Source of the DNA: Liolophura sinensis
Lineage: Eukaryota; Mollusca; Polyplacophora; Chitonida; Chitonidae
Reading direction: 5' to 3'
DNA: 64,000 nt
NCBI RefSeq assembly: GCF_032854445.1
Contig: NC_088301.1
Location: 31,277,830-31,341,829 of the forward strand
Shown here: piece by piece, positions 24,059-37,891 of the stretch
Layout: each line of letters begins with the position of its first letter
How positions within the stretch are numbered: position 1 is the stretch's first letter
Made by a program: the position numbers and the translations under genes
The notes under the pieces: generated by a model
Told to the model about the DNA's origin: nothing
Databases searched by the model: none
What the model saw: the letters and a program-made list of their open reading frames with translations, nothing else

Positions 24059-26473
24059 TTATTTATTTATGTATCAGTATATACAGACTATATTAGAGCA
24101 TCTACAGAGCTTAATCTGTTTATATATTAATGGTTGCTGAGTTTTTACACCGCTGCGCAGGTATTATACAGTTGATTTCTAAAAAGTCCTCAAATTGCCA
24201 GCAGTTTTAGTTGTAAATTTCAAAAAACGTTTTTTTTCACATTGCACGCCAGGATTTTGAAAGATGTCTTATTAAAGCATAAAAAAATGATTCAGTATTC
24301 CTCTTATCTCTGTTGTTGCAAACTTAGTAGCAGTACTACATCAGGTGCTTCTGTTAGCAGCTGTAAACGCATATAACCTAGCCAATTTGAGCTTGAAATT
24401 ATGGTTCAGCTTAAAGCTGTTCACTAAGCATGTCGCAAACAGAGTTAGTTATCAGACCGTAGGCACCAAGGCGACATTCACATTAGAATGAAATTGATCC
24501 GTGTCCGTACCATAGACTAGTTAATGTGTCTTTATTAGTGTCGGATTCTAGTTAATAAGAATGTAGAGCGCAAACGTCTAAAATGGCGATATCTGATTTG
24601 TTGTCGTGTTTACTCAGAGAGCAATGACGTATCAGTATCTGAGAATAACGCGGTAACGTTTAGACAGGGTCAATGAATCCAGCAGTATGACCAGAATCCT
24701 AATGCGTTCAAACATAAGTTCGATTAGGCCAGTTGCAGAAATGTTGAATAACGGAGCGTAAATTTCTCTTAGCAACTTGGCTTGTAAATCAATGAACATT
24801 CACATGATTTAAATTCTCGTGTTCTTTCGTATGTGTTGTGAGAGGCACATCCATTCCGTAGAAAAGTCCTTTCATGTATCCCGAGACAAAACATGGTTAT
24901 TTGGTAGACCAAAGGAGATGGTGTGTCCATGTATCCTCAATGTCGCCTCTCTCATTCCCCCACAAACCAGACACACAAGAGGATCAGAGCTATCTCATTT
25001 TATGAAGTAAATTCTAACACTTTGATTAGTTTGTCACAACTCTCAGCTATACTGATTTCAGCCAGAACTGCCTGTTACGTAGCCTGCAGGGTTGGATTAG
25101 AGCCCATAGACCTTATGAGTGATCGATATGGATTTGTTATCGTTTTCTCCCATGCGCTAAGCATGATGGGCACATGGCATTTCCCCTATGTCTCTTATTC
25201 AAGATCGCAGACATCCGGGCGATTGCCGTTTTATTCGAGCCTACAAGCTTACTCGCGCAGACAAGGCGATGAAAATCTTGTCTAAATATTAAAAGAAAGT
25301 AAAAGGATGCACGAAAAGGTACTATAAAACGAATAGTCTAAGGAAAATAAAGAAGGAAATGCAAATAAAAAGGAGAAAGAAAGTGTTTAGGCATATTTTA
25401 TATTTCTTAACTACCCCTACTTTTTATAGACATTTTCCGTCAATGGTCGGGAATATTCGGAAATGAAGTCATCGACGAACATAATTGGAACCTGGAACCA
25501 GCTTATCGCCCTCTCAAGTTGTTTTGACAGCTATCACCGTTGACGTCACCACAACAGGCTAGTTAATTTCCGGACTGATCGCTGGGGCTTTAGGAAAACT
25601 GTAGTTTAAAGCCAATTTTACAGCACAAGAAGAAAGCGAGAAGTTTTTGTACTTTTATATGTTAGGTCATATCCTAAGGCCCATATTTAGAAAAGAAACC
25701 CAAGCTTTTCATGTATCCTTCAATATAAAACAGCTACACTTCGATTATTAGATTTCACATTTTGAGCTGGCTGTGCAGGATGTTCTTGGACATACTATCA
25801 TTTCCGGCTATTATTAGGCATACCTCTCAGGATATCATCTATTGTTCTTCTTTACTTTAACACGTCGTCTACCGGCTATTGCACAATCGAATGATTTGCC
25901 CGGATGTGCGCGTTCTTGAATAGCGCAGATACGGAGAGCTCCCGCCTGGCTTTATGGACAACCGCAGTATTATGCTTTATGTCGTATCTTTCATTTGTGG
26001 CTATATAGCATTGGCGGTATGTCAGTGGCTATGAAATCCCACAAAAGACAAGGCGTAGACTTGTCTCGGTTGGTGAAGATTAGAGAGGTGTTTGACAGGT
26101 GATTTCGCTAAAGCATATGCGTCATTCCATACCGCTGTAAAGAGGACTTAACATGACAACTTACCATTCCGATTGAATGTCTAATCCGTGAACCAATCGG
26201 TTCTCTAACACAGCAAACATCCAAAGTACATGTGGTGACATCTGAGCATCACACGTGAGTGCACATTTAAAAATGAACTGAACACTTAAGCTGACAAACT
26301 TGCTTTTTCATATCATATCCAGTAAAATTATATATCAGTAGTGTTAAGAGTACCAAAAAATGTGCAAAAAAAGTGTAGCTCATAGATTTGACACATTCAG
26401 CTTTTCTCTGGGTATATGAATACTCCTTAGTATATGTTATCTGTTCAAACTATAGTTTTGGCTGGTAATTCGT
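24059..26473. other. No recognisable feature
   Basis: Unique intronic sequence. The longest frame (24923-25285, plus, non-ATG start) shows no domain and no splice context. Confidence 0.5.
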
Positions 26474-26593
26474 CAGGTGTTGCGTATTCAGAATGACATG
26501 ATTAGGTGTTGCGTATTCACAATCACACGTCTAGGTGTTGTGTATTCAGAATGACATGATTAGGTGTTGCGTATTCAGAGTGACATGACTAGG
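26474..26593. repeat. 29-bp tandem repeat, four copies
   Basis: AGGTGTTGCGTATTCAGAAT followed by GACATGATT recurs four times with a few substitutions (TTCACAATCACACGTCT in the second). Confidence 0.92.
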
Positions 26594-27619
26594 TTAACAC
26601 ATTGTGCCAGACACATTTATATGCCGCTATTAAACACTGTTAAATGGACTTTTTTCGCAACAATATTTGAACGGGAAAACATCGCTGAGCATAAACCCTT
26701 AAACGTTGTAAAGAAACTGAGTACATGACGCGAGTCATGAATCGGCCCAGTGTTAATGTACTATAATTTGTTAATGGTTTTGTGTGAACTACTGTATCTT
26801 TGACACCATGTCCTAATGGGATGGTGCCATTAACCTGGCGACACAAACTGGGACTTTTTGTTAACGTGGCATCTAGGAATATTGCAAACGTAGAATACTG
26901 ACAGCGAAATTTACCAGGAATCGTATATAAAACAATTTAAATCCCTCGCTGGAACAAATTAGTACGCTTCCAACTTTACCCCGCAGAATGTTCCTCAGAA
27001 AGTACGAGATTTATTTCAACAACCGATGTTATCTGACCTGAGAGCAAAGTATAAATCAGTTTAAATCAGTATAAATCAGTTTATCATTTATTTAATATAG
27101 ATAAGTTAATATAGGCTCGTTGCGCAATGATACGGTATATGTTATACAGCCACTGCCGCCACTGGGTTACATGTTTTGCAGCTTCATGGACATGGTAGCG
27201 TTTTCTCTGAACATATACGGTATTTTCAACATCCGTTATGTGACAGTTTCATGCTGTCTTCTGTTAAACGCCAGATCTATACTCATTTTTGCTCCCATAA
27301 ACCACATTTCCAATAACTTCTGCAGACATGTGTCATTATGTAAAGGATTCAGTAAATTTCCCATCGGAGCGTGAAAACACGCAGATAGAAGATGGTAAGC
27401 CAGCTTTACTATGTTATTAAATACAAGTAGATCGCTCTTTTAAATACACTGCTAATTTTGGAGGAATACTACCTAAAACCCTGTGCACACTGACACATTA
27501 TCTTGTTATTTAAAGGCAATCTTTGAAACATCGATGTAGAAGACTGTAGTACTTAGTGTTGCCTCGCTCAGCGCTCAACACTGACAGGTTAGAGGAAATA
27601 AACATGAAACATGACTAAC
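26594..27619. other. No recognisable feature
   Basis: Unique intronic sequence; 27045-27080 has a small AAATCAGTATAAATCAGTTT repeat. Confidence 0.5.
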
Positions 27620-27719
27620 TGGTTTCCCCCGGGATCTGCCTCTGTCCATAATGCTGGCCGGGGTGAAATATTCTTGATCTGGTACGACCTCAAACACAAA
27701 TCAAATAAATCAAATAAAT
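27620..27719 (+). mobile_element. SINE 3' half, diverged
   Basis: CTGGTTTCCCCCGGGATCTG, CATAATGCTGGCC, GTGAAATATTCTTGA, AATCAAATAAATCAAATAAAT. The piece before GTGAAATATT is shortened. Confidence 0.75.
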
Positions 27720-27729
27720 GACTAGTTGG

Positions 27730-27845
27730 CCCGATGTCAGTATAATGTGACAGGGTGGGGTGTCATTTCTGGTTTCTTCAGCATGATAATTTAGTGGCAG
27801 CAGAAGTTTTGGACTCGCCCTGCAATAAGAGGACACAGTATATGT
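27730..27845 (+). mobile_element. Fragment of a third SINE-like family
   Basis: CAGGGTGGGGTGTCATTTCT, GGTTTCTTCAGCATGATAAT, TTAGTGGCAGCAG match the 3' part of the element at 57800-58062 (GGGTGGGGGTGTCATGTC, TCTTCGGCATGATACTTCAG). The tRNA-like head is absent. Confidence 0.5.
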
Positions 27846-28176
27846 AGACACACAAATTACTCCTGGTAGTCACATGACCGTAAAATTGACAAGCACGGCT
27901 TAAAATACATACATAAAGACGATTTTCTTGGACAATAGCGGGTTTCCCAGAAATTTGAAAAAACATCTGTCAAATTTATAGTTTCAAGAAGAGAACTCAG
28001 ACGAAGATGACAAGCATTAAAACTCGATTTTGACGATTAAATGAATTTGCAAGCTCACCAAAGCCAGATCTGCTTGTAGTGGCTGCTCCCTGTAGGGACT
28101 TGTCAATAACAAGATGCGAGTATCACCTTCTTCTAGACTTTCCGATGACCCCAGTCGTGTCGGACAGCTCAAATCA

Positions 28177-28218
28177 GGTGTGAGTACGACGTTAAACCCC
28201 AAGCACTCACTCACTCAA
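28177..28218 (+). mobile_element. Fragment of a SINE tail with CACTCACTCA motif
   Basis: GTGAGTACGACGTTAAACCC then CAAGCACTCACTCACTC is a repeat end common in lophotrochozoan DNA, distinct from the AAATA-tailed family. The word ACGTTAAACCC recurs at about 28262. Confidence 0.45.
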
Positions 28219-28406
28219 ATCAGGTGAGAAGTCACGCCTCACCGATGTCAGACAGAACGTCAACGTTAAACCCACGCCTGACGGCTGGAGCTGAATTCTA
28301 ACATGCTACACCAATGGATAAGGGTTAGTTATCTGTCGACAGAATCCGTTAATTTACGTTGTTATCTTGAATTAGATCCTGCATTCTCAAGCAATCTTAA
28401 AATTTA

Positions 28407-28725
28407 TGCATAAAATATAATTTATCCATGAAACAAAATTTATCCATAAAATAAAAATCTATAAAATGAAAAAATCCATAAAATATAATAATATAAAATA
28501 TGGGAATATATCCTGGTTATCCGGTATAATATTTGAAACATAGACTATTTGCGTTCTAAGTTTTCCTCCATTGTTAGTATGTGTAGCAAGTTAACCATAA
28601 GTAAGTTAGACCTCAAGTATGTAGCAAGTAGCAGTACAAGTAAGTATGTAGTATGCGGCAAGTCCATATGTATGTAGCAAATTAGACCATAAGTGATTTA
28701 GGATACAGGTATGTAACAAGTTGGT
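28407..28725. repeat. AT-rich and GTATGTAGCAAG degenerate tandem repeats
   Basis: 28407-28502 has degenerate TTATCCATAAAATATAA units. 28577-28725 has GTATGTAGCAAGTTA / ACCATAAGTAAGTTAG units of irregular length. Both are weakly periodic. Confidence 0.6.
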
Positions 28726-29439
28726 GTCACAGAATTTGCAAAGATATCAACTTGAACTGACTGAGAAAGAGGTGGCCTATCACGAGAGTACATTAAATCT
28801 GCGCCTATGATTAGAAGAGGGATTGGCCACGAGGAAGAACTGCGAATACAAGATAAATTTCAAAGCATTTGAAGGTGACTTTAACGGTGTAGCAAGTCCT
28901 CTAAATCTCGGAAGTTAAAAAGAAATAGAAATCAAACCAGTTTCAGCCTTATAGTCATTAAAATGTTTTTACAATACTACGTTTTCGTGCTAAAGTCAGA
29001 TGATTTTCATTTTTCTTCCATGGATATGTTACATTTTGCTGTCCTTATCTCTCGGGAGTGTTCTACTTCCGGTCTTCCTGGTCGGCATCACTCGCCATGC
29101 CTGGATATCTCTACACTGTAATGACACTATCATTTCATAAAAAAGCTTGTTGAACGATCTTAAAAAAATAAAAATTTGCAACTATCGCCTGTAACGAGGC
29201 ATTCAACACGTTAGCAGATCATCGATTCCGTCCACTTAGGAACTCGTATGTCGCAGCAAAAAGAACCTGACACGTCTCAACAAGTAAATGAGTGTTTCAA
29301 ATCAGCTGACCTCGAGGTCAAGTGGCTGTCGTAAGCATACGATGTGTGTGGTTTTAACTTTCCATGAAGCAAGACTGGTGATTCCCGGACTTCCAGTGGG
29401 GAAGTATAATCGGCCATGTTTTAGTATCGGTTTTATATC
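28726..29439. other. No recognisable feature
   Basis: Unique intronic sequence before the degenerate array at 29440. Confidence 0.5.
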
Positions 29440-29869
29440 AAAGTGTTCTAAGAATCTGGTGTCTGTTCTGAGTGACCCAGGAACTTTTTACCGTTGTGTA
29501 AGTAATACAAAAGCCTTGTGTCTGTGCCAAGTAATCCAGAAGCCCGGTGCTTTGTTAGGTTATAGATAAGCCTGCTCTCTGCTTACACGGTATTGGTGTT
29601 ATTCTGAGTGATCGAAGAGCTTGAGGCCTGTTCTAATTAACTCATTCAAGGCATTGTGTTCATGTTCAGTAATCCCCAAAGCTGGTTGCTTTGTTAAGTG
29701 ATACAAAAGCATGTTGTCTCTGTTAAGAGATGCAAAAAACTGCCTTTCGGAACGTAAAAGTCCGAATGTTTTGCTAGGTGAGACCTGGTACCTGTGCTAA
29801 GTCAAAAAGCCCGTGTGCTGTGCTAAGTCAAAAAGCCCGTATGCTGTGCTAAGTCAAAAAGCCCGTGTG
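29440..29869. repeat. Degenerate repeats ending in a 26-bp tandem triplet
   Basis: 29792-29869 is three copies of CTGTGCTAAGTCAAAAAGCC followed by CGTGTG (26 bp). Upstream, related words (GTGATACAAAAGC, GTAATCCAGAAGCC) recur at irregular 40-50 bp spacing, an older version of the same array. Confidence 0.75.
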
Positions 29870-30084
29870 ACTATTTTGCTCAGCATACCACCAGAAAGAT
29901 GTGTTCAAAAAAACTAATAAGGAATAAATAAATATTTCCCAGATAGACAAGGTTTTCAACATTTACAGTATTTAAGTATTCCCAAAGTTGAAACAATCGT
30001 ACGTTCCTTTCTTTAAAAGAAAAGACAGCAGTAGACCAAATGTGTTTATATAGATAAAGTATCCCACATAAAGTTTAAAGTTAA

Positions 30085-30400
30085 GTGTTCTGTGTTTTTT
30101 ATGATGTTGAATAACCGATATATTGCAGTTCAAAGTCAGCTAAAAAGCACACATTGACAAAATCGAAACCGCCGTCATGTTACCAATTTTAGCAGATAGC
30201 GGCAAGTTATTTCTGTTATTTGAGAATGCACCCGAACATTGGTTTGATTTTAGCCGAATGAGCTTGAAGCAAGACTGACGCAACATCGTGTTAACACAGA
30301 GTTACCAGTCACGTCAGGATTTTACCGAATGAGCTTGAAGCACGACTATCGCGACATCGGGTTAACACAGAGTTACCAATGACGTCAGGAAAAAAATCAT
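30085..30400 (+). repeat. Dispersed repeat copy with a 72-bp internal duplication
   Basis: GATGTTGAATAACCGATATATT, GCCGTCATGTTACC and the following AGTTATTTCT stretch match 38955-39300 in diverged form. At 30246-30389 a 72-bp unit (CGAATGAGCTTGAAGC ... GTTAACACAGAGTTACCA) is present twice. The second copy ends in TGACGTCA, a CRE palindrome. Confidence 0.65.
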
Positions 30401-31230
30401 TGTTGTCGTTTAGGCTTGTTTCCACTTCTATTCCGAAATAACTTAAGTCATGTTATTTGTTGTTTTTTCTTTTAATTACATCATCTTTCTCTTGAAACGG
30501 TGTTAAACACAAGATTTTGGTATTTGGACGATAAATTGCGGACTTTGTATCGTCTCCCTTCTTTCAGACTATTATTAGTAGAAATAAGATGTTAATCATA
30601 TTAAGTGTGTCTGTGGCCACAAAATACGGAGCTGATGATGTATATACACTAGAGACCATATTGTCTTATTTGTATACCAGTCAGGTAACTAATTTTCTGC
30701 GCGGCTTGTCTTAAAGTAAAAAGCAATATTTTATCAAGGCATTTTACTTTTTATATTTTCCCTAATTTCGTTCAAACGATGTTGTTAAGTGGCCTGCTCA
30801 GTGCCACAGTCTGAGGATAACACCTTGAGAAACCCGTATTAAGATAAAAGAAGGCATGTAATGCTTTCCAGTTATGTTGGACCAAATACCAATTATCCAA
30901 CTGTCATCATGCTTGATTTAACTGACGTTGTCATAAATTTTCCTGTTTCGGTATGATTTATACTGATTGCACGGTAGTAGTTTGGTTGACTAGGTTTGTT
31001 TTAGGTCATCGTACTGACCATGTGGAAGAACAGTACTTCTAATGTAATGAATTATGATGATTGCAGTAGAGAACAGTCTTGTCGACGTGAATCAGAAGAT
31101 ATTCATTAGTAACGACAATAATACTCCAATGAATCATTTTATTTCATTTTTTTCATCATTTTGTGAAAAAAAAAACAATCCATAAAAACAACATTTCTAC
31201 TCCAAATGACGGAACGATAAACTTAATTGG
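30401..31230. other. No recognisable feature
   Basis: Unique intronic sequence up to the 37-bp array. Confidence 0.5.
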
Positions 31231-31973
31231 GTTTTACTGTCCACGATAGCATGAAATGACACGCAAGACTTTACGGTCCACAATAGCATGAAATGACACG
31301 CAAGACTTTACTGTCCACGATAGCATGAAATGGCACGAAAGACTTTACTGTCCACAATAGCATGAAATGACACGCAAGGCTTTACTGTCCACGATAGCAT
31401 GAAATGACACGCAAGACTTTACTGTCCACAATAGCATGAAGTGATACGCAAGACTTTACTGTCCACGACAGCATGAAACGACATGCAAGACTTTACTGTC
31501 CACAATAGCATGAAGTGATACGCAAGACTTTACTGTCCACGACAGCATGAAACGACATGCAAGACTTTACTGTCCATGATAGCATGACATGACACGCAAG
31601 ACTTTACTGTCCACGATGGCATGAAATGACACGCAAGACTTTACTGTCCACGATAGCAAGACATGACACGCAAGACTTTACTGTCCACGATGGCATGAAA
31701 TGACACAGAAGACTTTATTGTTCACGATAGCATGAAATGACACGCAAGAATTTACTGTCCACGATAGCAAGACATGACACGCAAGACTTTACTGTCCACG
31801 ATGGCATGAAATGACACGCAAGAATTTACTGTCCACGATAGCAAGCCATGACACACAAGACTTTATTGTCCACGATAGCATGACATGACACGCAAGACTT
31901 TACTGTCCACGATGGCATGAAATGACACTCAAGACTTTATTGTCCACGATAGCATGAAATGACACGCAAGAAT
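31231..31973. repeat. 37-bp minisatellite, about 20 copies
   Basis: Units of the type TTTACTGTCCACGATAGCAT followed by GAAATGACACGCAAGAC with a 37-bp period (for example GTCCA at 31276 and 31313). The array ends just before a short (TG)n run at 31998. Confidence 0.94.
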
Positions 31974-31997
31974 AATAAAATAACTGGGAAATAATTA

Positions 31998-32020
31998 ATG
32001 TGTGTGTGTGTGTGTGTATG
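31998..32020. repeat. (TG)n microsatellite
   Basis: About ten TG dinucleotides directly after the 37-bp array. Confidence 0.9.
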
Positions 32021-35000
32021 AGCAATACTATTACATTGACTAACGTGTGAAAGAAGTTTTCACTGTTAATGGTAGTGAAAATGTTCATTAAGAGTCACAG
32101 ACCGGATGTTCGGAATGATTTATTTTATTACTTATTAAGTATATTCTGAAGGTATTTTCACATTTTCTGGTATAGGAATCACAGCTGGAGTGAGACAACC
32201 CCACTTCGCAGGTACCTTGAATACCCCCTGACGTAAAGCCTCATCCTTACTAGTGAGAGGTGAAAGGTAACCTCATTTGTGATGGGTAAATCGTCTACAG
32301 AGAGAACTATGTTTAGTCTTATCATTTGTTACATTGTTTCAAGTTAACCATAAACCAGGCTGTCATGGTCGATATGGTATCGGGCTAGTGTTCGAAAAGG
32401 ATACGTGCGTGTCGGTAGGGAAACGATAAGACATCACGTCGCGAGTCTTCAGTAATCTAAATGATAGAACATTCTATTTCATTTTTATTCACCACGTCAA
32501 TCTAACGAAAGTGTACACATACATATGTATTTCGGCTTAAGTAAACTTCGACAGACCTTGTTCCATCCCAAATTCAGGAAACACTGATAGTGACATGCAA
32601 CAACTATACAGGGTGAATAATTATGATAAGCAACAAGAAGATAGTGTAAAACACAGAAATCAAACCCTTAGTTAACAAGAAAATGATTTGTCACTTTAGA
32701 TTTAAAAAGTGATATAGAATTGATAGACTTTAAACTCGAGAATAATTTATTCCTGTCTCTTGGTGTCTAGATTTTTAATGTGTAAAGTGATGATATCCAC
32801 AAATGACTGTTCTACGATCAGTCCTCGTCTGGGTGCGTTCGAACCAGGACTGGAATTAACGTTAAACACAAAACAGACTAAACAATCAATAAATGTTCAA
32901 AATAGCTTTTACGTTAGAAAAGGGAGAACTGGTGATCAGTTGAGTAAACACGATGAAGACAAAGAGTGCCACGTGGCAGAATGTCTTGTATTAGACGTGC
33001 TTCTCGGCACGATGTCATACAGCTGAAACTCGCTCCAAGATTAAACCCGAACTAAAGCCTAAGAAATAAGGCATTAATGGTTCCCCATTGAAAGTACAAG
33101 TACCTCATGTAATAATTGTTAAAACATTGAGATGTGTAGGACTGATACAACTCTGATTTTGTTTTGGTAAACACTGCCTCCTAGAATAATGGCTAGGCCG
33201 ACTGATACATATCTAGCGTCATCAAGTAGATTAGCCATAGCTGGGATTCCTGTCAAGGCATTCAGTTCCACACGTTCTGTTTCCCTATATCGCAGCGCAT
33301 TACCGAACGGCTTAAGTGTTAATTCCCGTGGAGGGACGAAACCTCATGCTGAGGCTAATCTAAAAACACCTAATCCTTACGGCTGATGGAGCAGAATTAT
33401 GCTGCCCGTGGCCTGATCAGGTCCAGCCAACAGACGACATAACTTCATTACTTATTAGTTTTTCTCTCCGGAGTCCCGTAATCATTTAACAATATTTAGG
33501 ACATTTGCATGCATGGGGATGGTACAGCATCCCTGGTCTGTAGCATCTGTTCTGTGTACCGCTGATGCTGTGTGTTCTACCCATTCGTCCGTCAGTGCAT
33601 GTCTTGCTGCATTGCAACCCGAAGCAGTCAGCTTAAATGCTATTACACTGTGTTCAACAGGTCAAATGAGGCTTGCAATTTAACGTTGCTACGATGAAAG
33701 TGCATGACAAGAGTAAAACAAACAACAAATGTCGCCAGTTATGCAGTTATCAGATATGAAATTAATGCTTTCGGAGATAACAAGTTCCGCACTACTTTGA
33801 GCTATGTGCATTATGACTTGTTCAGTCATATTCTATCTCCGCACACACATGTTTATCTCCAGAGATTACAAAAAAACTACAACTGCATTGTTTTATCTCT
33901 GTGTGCAGTTTAATAATTTAAACTCGTTTATGTTATCTGCAAGGAAAACAAATTTTGTTAAATCTGCTGTAAATATCTATCTTTCTCTACAAAAACATGT
34001 TCAGATCTTTAATTCTGGTTGCACTGGATAAAGTATCAAAGCCGAAATCAGTCAGTGTTAACGCCACTTATGTTGGAGAAATAAAAAATAACGCAAGTTG
34101 TGAAGCATGAAATACGTATGAAGTTAAGGAACAACTGCATATCTGATCAGAGATAAACGTGGTTATTATTAAAATCATGAAAGTCAATTGTGGGATCATC
34201 CGTTCTGTGACTGGGTAGTCGCCGATGGGTAGGACGTCTCTAATGCTACGGGAAACATACTCGGGAAACAGCCGACTCGCCATCGCACAGAAATCATTTG
34301 TTTTAGGTTGTATTTCAACGCCACATTCAAGAGCTTTTCATTTATACGATTGGTGGTCAGTTGTATGAAGGGAGGAAACTGGAGAGTCCGGTGTAAACCA
34401 CTGTTCTTTGACAAGTTACTAACAAACATCTCCAGGTGTAACATATAATGATATTGGTAGAATGATATTGGTAAGTTGTCCCCAAGTAAGATTTCCCAAG
34501 AGGGCACCACCGACTGCTTCTTGTCAGACATTATTCATTTGACAAAACTTTATTAGTAAGCTGAGCGCAGTGGCGTCCTTCTAGATGTTGACAATATGCT
34601 GACAAAGGCATTATCTTTTTTATTATCAGGGTTCTGGAAGCCTAATGTTCTGGCTCAGAATATTAAAATTATTTCTTTCGGACAGTGGTTTTGTCATTTT
34701 TTTAGAGAACTTCAAATCAAACATGTTTGAAATTTAGCAGGAAAAGATCTGCAAATAATGTTAAAAGATCTTTGAAGATTGCCACTTGGTTTGGTGGCCA
34801 TATTGAATTTGGAGCAAAACCTTTGAATATCTTCTTCTCAAGACGCAATGGACGGATCCTCCTGTACTTTCATATGTATGTACATTAGTTAGTTAAAAAC
34901 TTTAGAAGTTCGAACTTATCATGCCGTAAACTTGTCTGTACTGAAGGAGATGTTGACAGCTATTCGTGTAGACCGCTTGGATGTTGAACGGAAGACAGTT

Positions 35001-36646
35001 ATTGAAGTATGTAACCAGTTTTTCTCATTAACTGCTTACAGTTTAAATCTTTAAATATTTTATTTTGGCAATCATTTCTCAGTAAACTTATGCACAATGA
35101 CAAAGTTTCAGTGTGGTGCCTTGAGTCAATTTATCAAATATTTTTATAGGCGCTTGAAAAAACTTATAATAAAAAAACGTTCATTTATTGAATACTCTCT
35201 ATCATTTTGTCAAAAGGATCTGAGCATATGAAGGCTCCTGAACAAACAATATCATCTTGTCGGAGGGAACCTGCAAGTTTTGTTTGTAACATGGTAAGCA
35301 GTGCGAAAGACAAGCGGGAGGAATAACTTACCAGACAAGCTTCGTACAAATATTCTATTCATACACATATCAGCATACGCACAGACAGGTGTTATCCTTT
35401 GATTCTATAATCTATATTCAATGCGGCATGAGGCTAGCTTGACACCAAGACTAATTTGACGCAAGAAACTGAAACTGTATCAATGAAAAGGTTTACCATT
35501 GGCATTTATTTTCGCACAGGAGAAAATGTTTCTTACAAAAATATATGGGGGATCCTGCTTCTGACTCGCAACGGACAGCCATGACGATTGTTTACAATTC
35601 AATTCTGCAGCCTTAGAAGCTTACCTAGATAAAAGATTTTCTTTATTTCTTTCAAAATGTTCTTATTTTTGAAGCCCCCATTTCTATGTCTCCATTTCAC
35701 GGTGAAAATCATTTGCTGGCCGTTGGGTTAGGCGAGGAAAGTCACAGCGACCTATCAGCTTTGGCGCTCTTGTTGTATGACTGTAAGTTATTAGGCCTCT
35801 GCTTTTCAGAATACCACCGTAAGCAGTTACTCTACTTAACGCCATGCCGTGTGCGGAGAGCCCAACCAGTGTCACGAGTTAAGTGTTGACATATGATAAT
35901 GAAGGATAACATGAAAAATAACCTATGAACTGATCAAATTTCATGGGTGGTTAAGAAAAAGGTGATTTGCTATCTTGTTTGTGTAATTGGTTTCGTTAAA
36001 GAATGGTACAACCTTAGTATTTTGCAGGAATCATTTTCACTCAGTTTTTTTCTTTCCGGGCTTAAACATGAGGACAGATAAATCAGAATGATCAAACTGA
36101 TCACTTTTTGGGGTTATGACCTTTTCAAATTGCTTCCTTACATATTCAAGGCCTTACATATACAGAAGGCTATACGCACCTTCTGCATTTTATGCAAGGA
36201 CCATGCAGTGGTGAATTATTTAGCAGTAACGATTTGACGGAGTTCTATGCGTCAAAGCTAAGCCTGTATGGGTAAAGATCCAGTAACATTAGGTATAAAC
36301 TGCTTTCTAATACAAGCTCAGTGTAAGCTGACTTTGATCAAATTAATCCACGAGGCAGCTTCTGTTTAACAAACAGAATTGCAACACCAGAGGAATCCAT
36401 GTCAGCAGTGTTTCATAATGACTATGCAAATGTTCTAGGACAGTTCTAGCGGGGCCTTTTGTACCGGTTGAATTCAGCTTTCTTGAACATTCTGTGGCAA
36501 GGCAATGATACTTCCTGAATATTGTACTTTTAGTCTTTCATCACGAAAGAGTTACACTGGGGCAATGAACTGGACAACTGCGTGTTACCATCAGTCACCT
36601 GTCACTTCTGGCATGGTGTTATTATTAAGAGAACGTACAAAGTTCT
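32021..36646. other. Mostly unique intronic sequence
   Basis: One strongly diverged SINE (34306) was found. 32805-32895 has ACGTTAAACACAAAACAG resembling a repeat tail. Otherwise nothing recognisable on either strand. Confidence 0.45.
34306..34404 (-). mobile_element. SINE 3' half, strongly diverged
   Basis: TTCAACGCCACATTCAAGAG, TTTCATTTATACGATTGG and GGGAGGAAACTGGAGAGTCC follow the minus-strand consensus order with many substitutions. Confidence 0.5.
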
Positions 36647-36796
36647 CGGGGCCTCATTCGTCGGGGTCGCAGTGCGGTCGCTGTGACTTCAAATCCAGCT
36701 CAAGGTGGCATCCTCTGGCCGTACGTGGGAAAGTCCGCTAGCAGCCTAAGGATGTTCATAAATAAATAAAATGAATAAATAAATAAATACATAAAT
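36647..36796 (+). mobile_element. tRNA-derived SINE, truncated 3' half
   Basis: TCGGGGCCTCATTCGTCGGG head, GTGCGGTCGCTGTGACTTCA, CTGGCCGTACGTGGGAAAGT, then GGATGTTCATAAATAAATA: the section between the CCGGATGG region and the A-rich tail is missing. Confidence 0.8.
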
Positions 36797-36810
36797 AATT
36801 ATAAATTCTC

Positions 36811-36944
36811 GCGCAATAACCTAGGGATCTCTCACCAATGCGGTCGCTGTGAGTTCAAGCCCAGCTCATGCTGGTTTCCTCTCTGACCATACGCGGGCAG
36901 ATTAGCCAGCAATCAATCATCACCAATCAAATAAATAAATAAAT
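36811..36944 (+). mobile_element. tRNA-derived SINE, deleted
   Basis: A second plus-strand SINE only 15 bp after the previous one: GCGCAATAACCTAGGGATCT, GCGGTCGCTGTGAGTTCAAG, CATGCTGGTTTCCTCTCTGA, then directly CACCAATCAAATAAATAAAT. The centre and 3' block are deleted. Confidence 0.8.
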
Positions 36945-37891
36945 ACCAATTCCTCGGCCGGACCTTTCGTCTATACATAAAATATATCCACAAAAGACAC
37001 ACTGCACATTAAAACCACCGACCGAAAGTTCAGAAATATCGTTCACATGACGTACAAGCTTGTACACGTTGATGCAAGTAGTGTAATAAATCTTGTAATG
37101 TAGAAATATTACAATATCGATGGCTCTTGCTATTCGTATGGGAACATTATTACATTATCTGTAACAAGTGATACTCACAGTGTAATGATTCTGCTGTATT
37201 GCACTATTGGTAGTGATTACTCAACTTGTGCCCATTGTGTAATAATATTTGTTTACTTCTGAACAATATTTATGTGAATTGAAACCTGAAGAGTTGATAT
37301 ATATATCTACTTAAGGTCGAATTCGCTGTCGGAGTGAGTTTTACATTTTGTGTTTCCCGTGATTTGTGAAGACTAGGGTGCTATTTACGTGTTAAATTTC
37401 CACGTGCCTTCTGAAGTCATTTTTCCCACGCTGATGTGCTTTCACTGATTTTTCTTTGTTTTGAAAAGGATTCGAACTTACATCAGACAGCATATTGTGT
37501 CCTTAGCCGGATGCTTAAAGAAAAAACCTCTAAAAAAATCTAAAACCTCTAATCACGACACTGAATGTTGGAATAACTCATGAGTGAAAAATTACTGAAA
37601 TAATGTTCCCAAAAATTCCTTCCTCCTAGTGAACATCAGGAAAAAAGGTGATGTGACGTCAAAGTTCCTAGACGCCGTCAGTTGTGATGTAGTATGCTTT
37701 TTTGACGTTTTTAAGACAGATGAACATGGTAAGAGTTGAATGCGCATGTGCTTGTGTCACATGCTTTTGTCACGAAGACCACATCTGAAAAGGGTCTCAT
37801 TCAGGGAAGAATTAATGAATTGGCGTAAGTAGTGACGTAGAAAGTTATACGTAAGCCACACTTTAGTCATTACAATAGCTTCAAAACTTTT
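36945..37891. other. No recognisable feature
   Basis: Unique intronic sequence. 38042-38954 is likewise without assigned features. Confidence 0.45.

Noticed and set aside
24923-25285. 120-residue frame as a nested gene
   Set aside because: Non-ATG start, no domain, composition of random AT-rich translation, no splice or promoter context.
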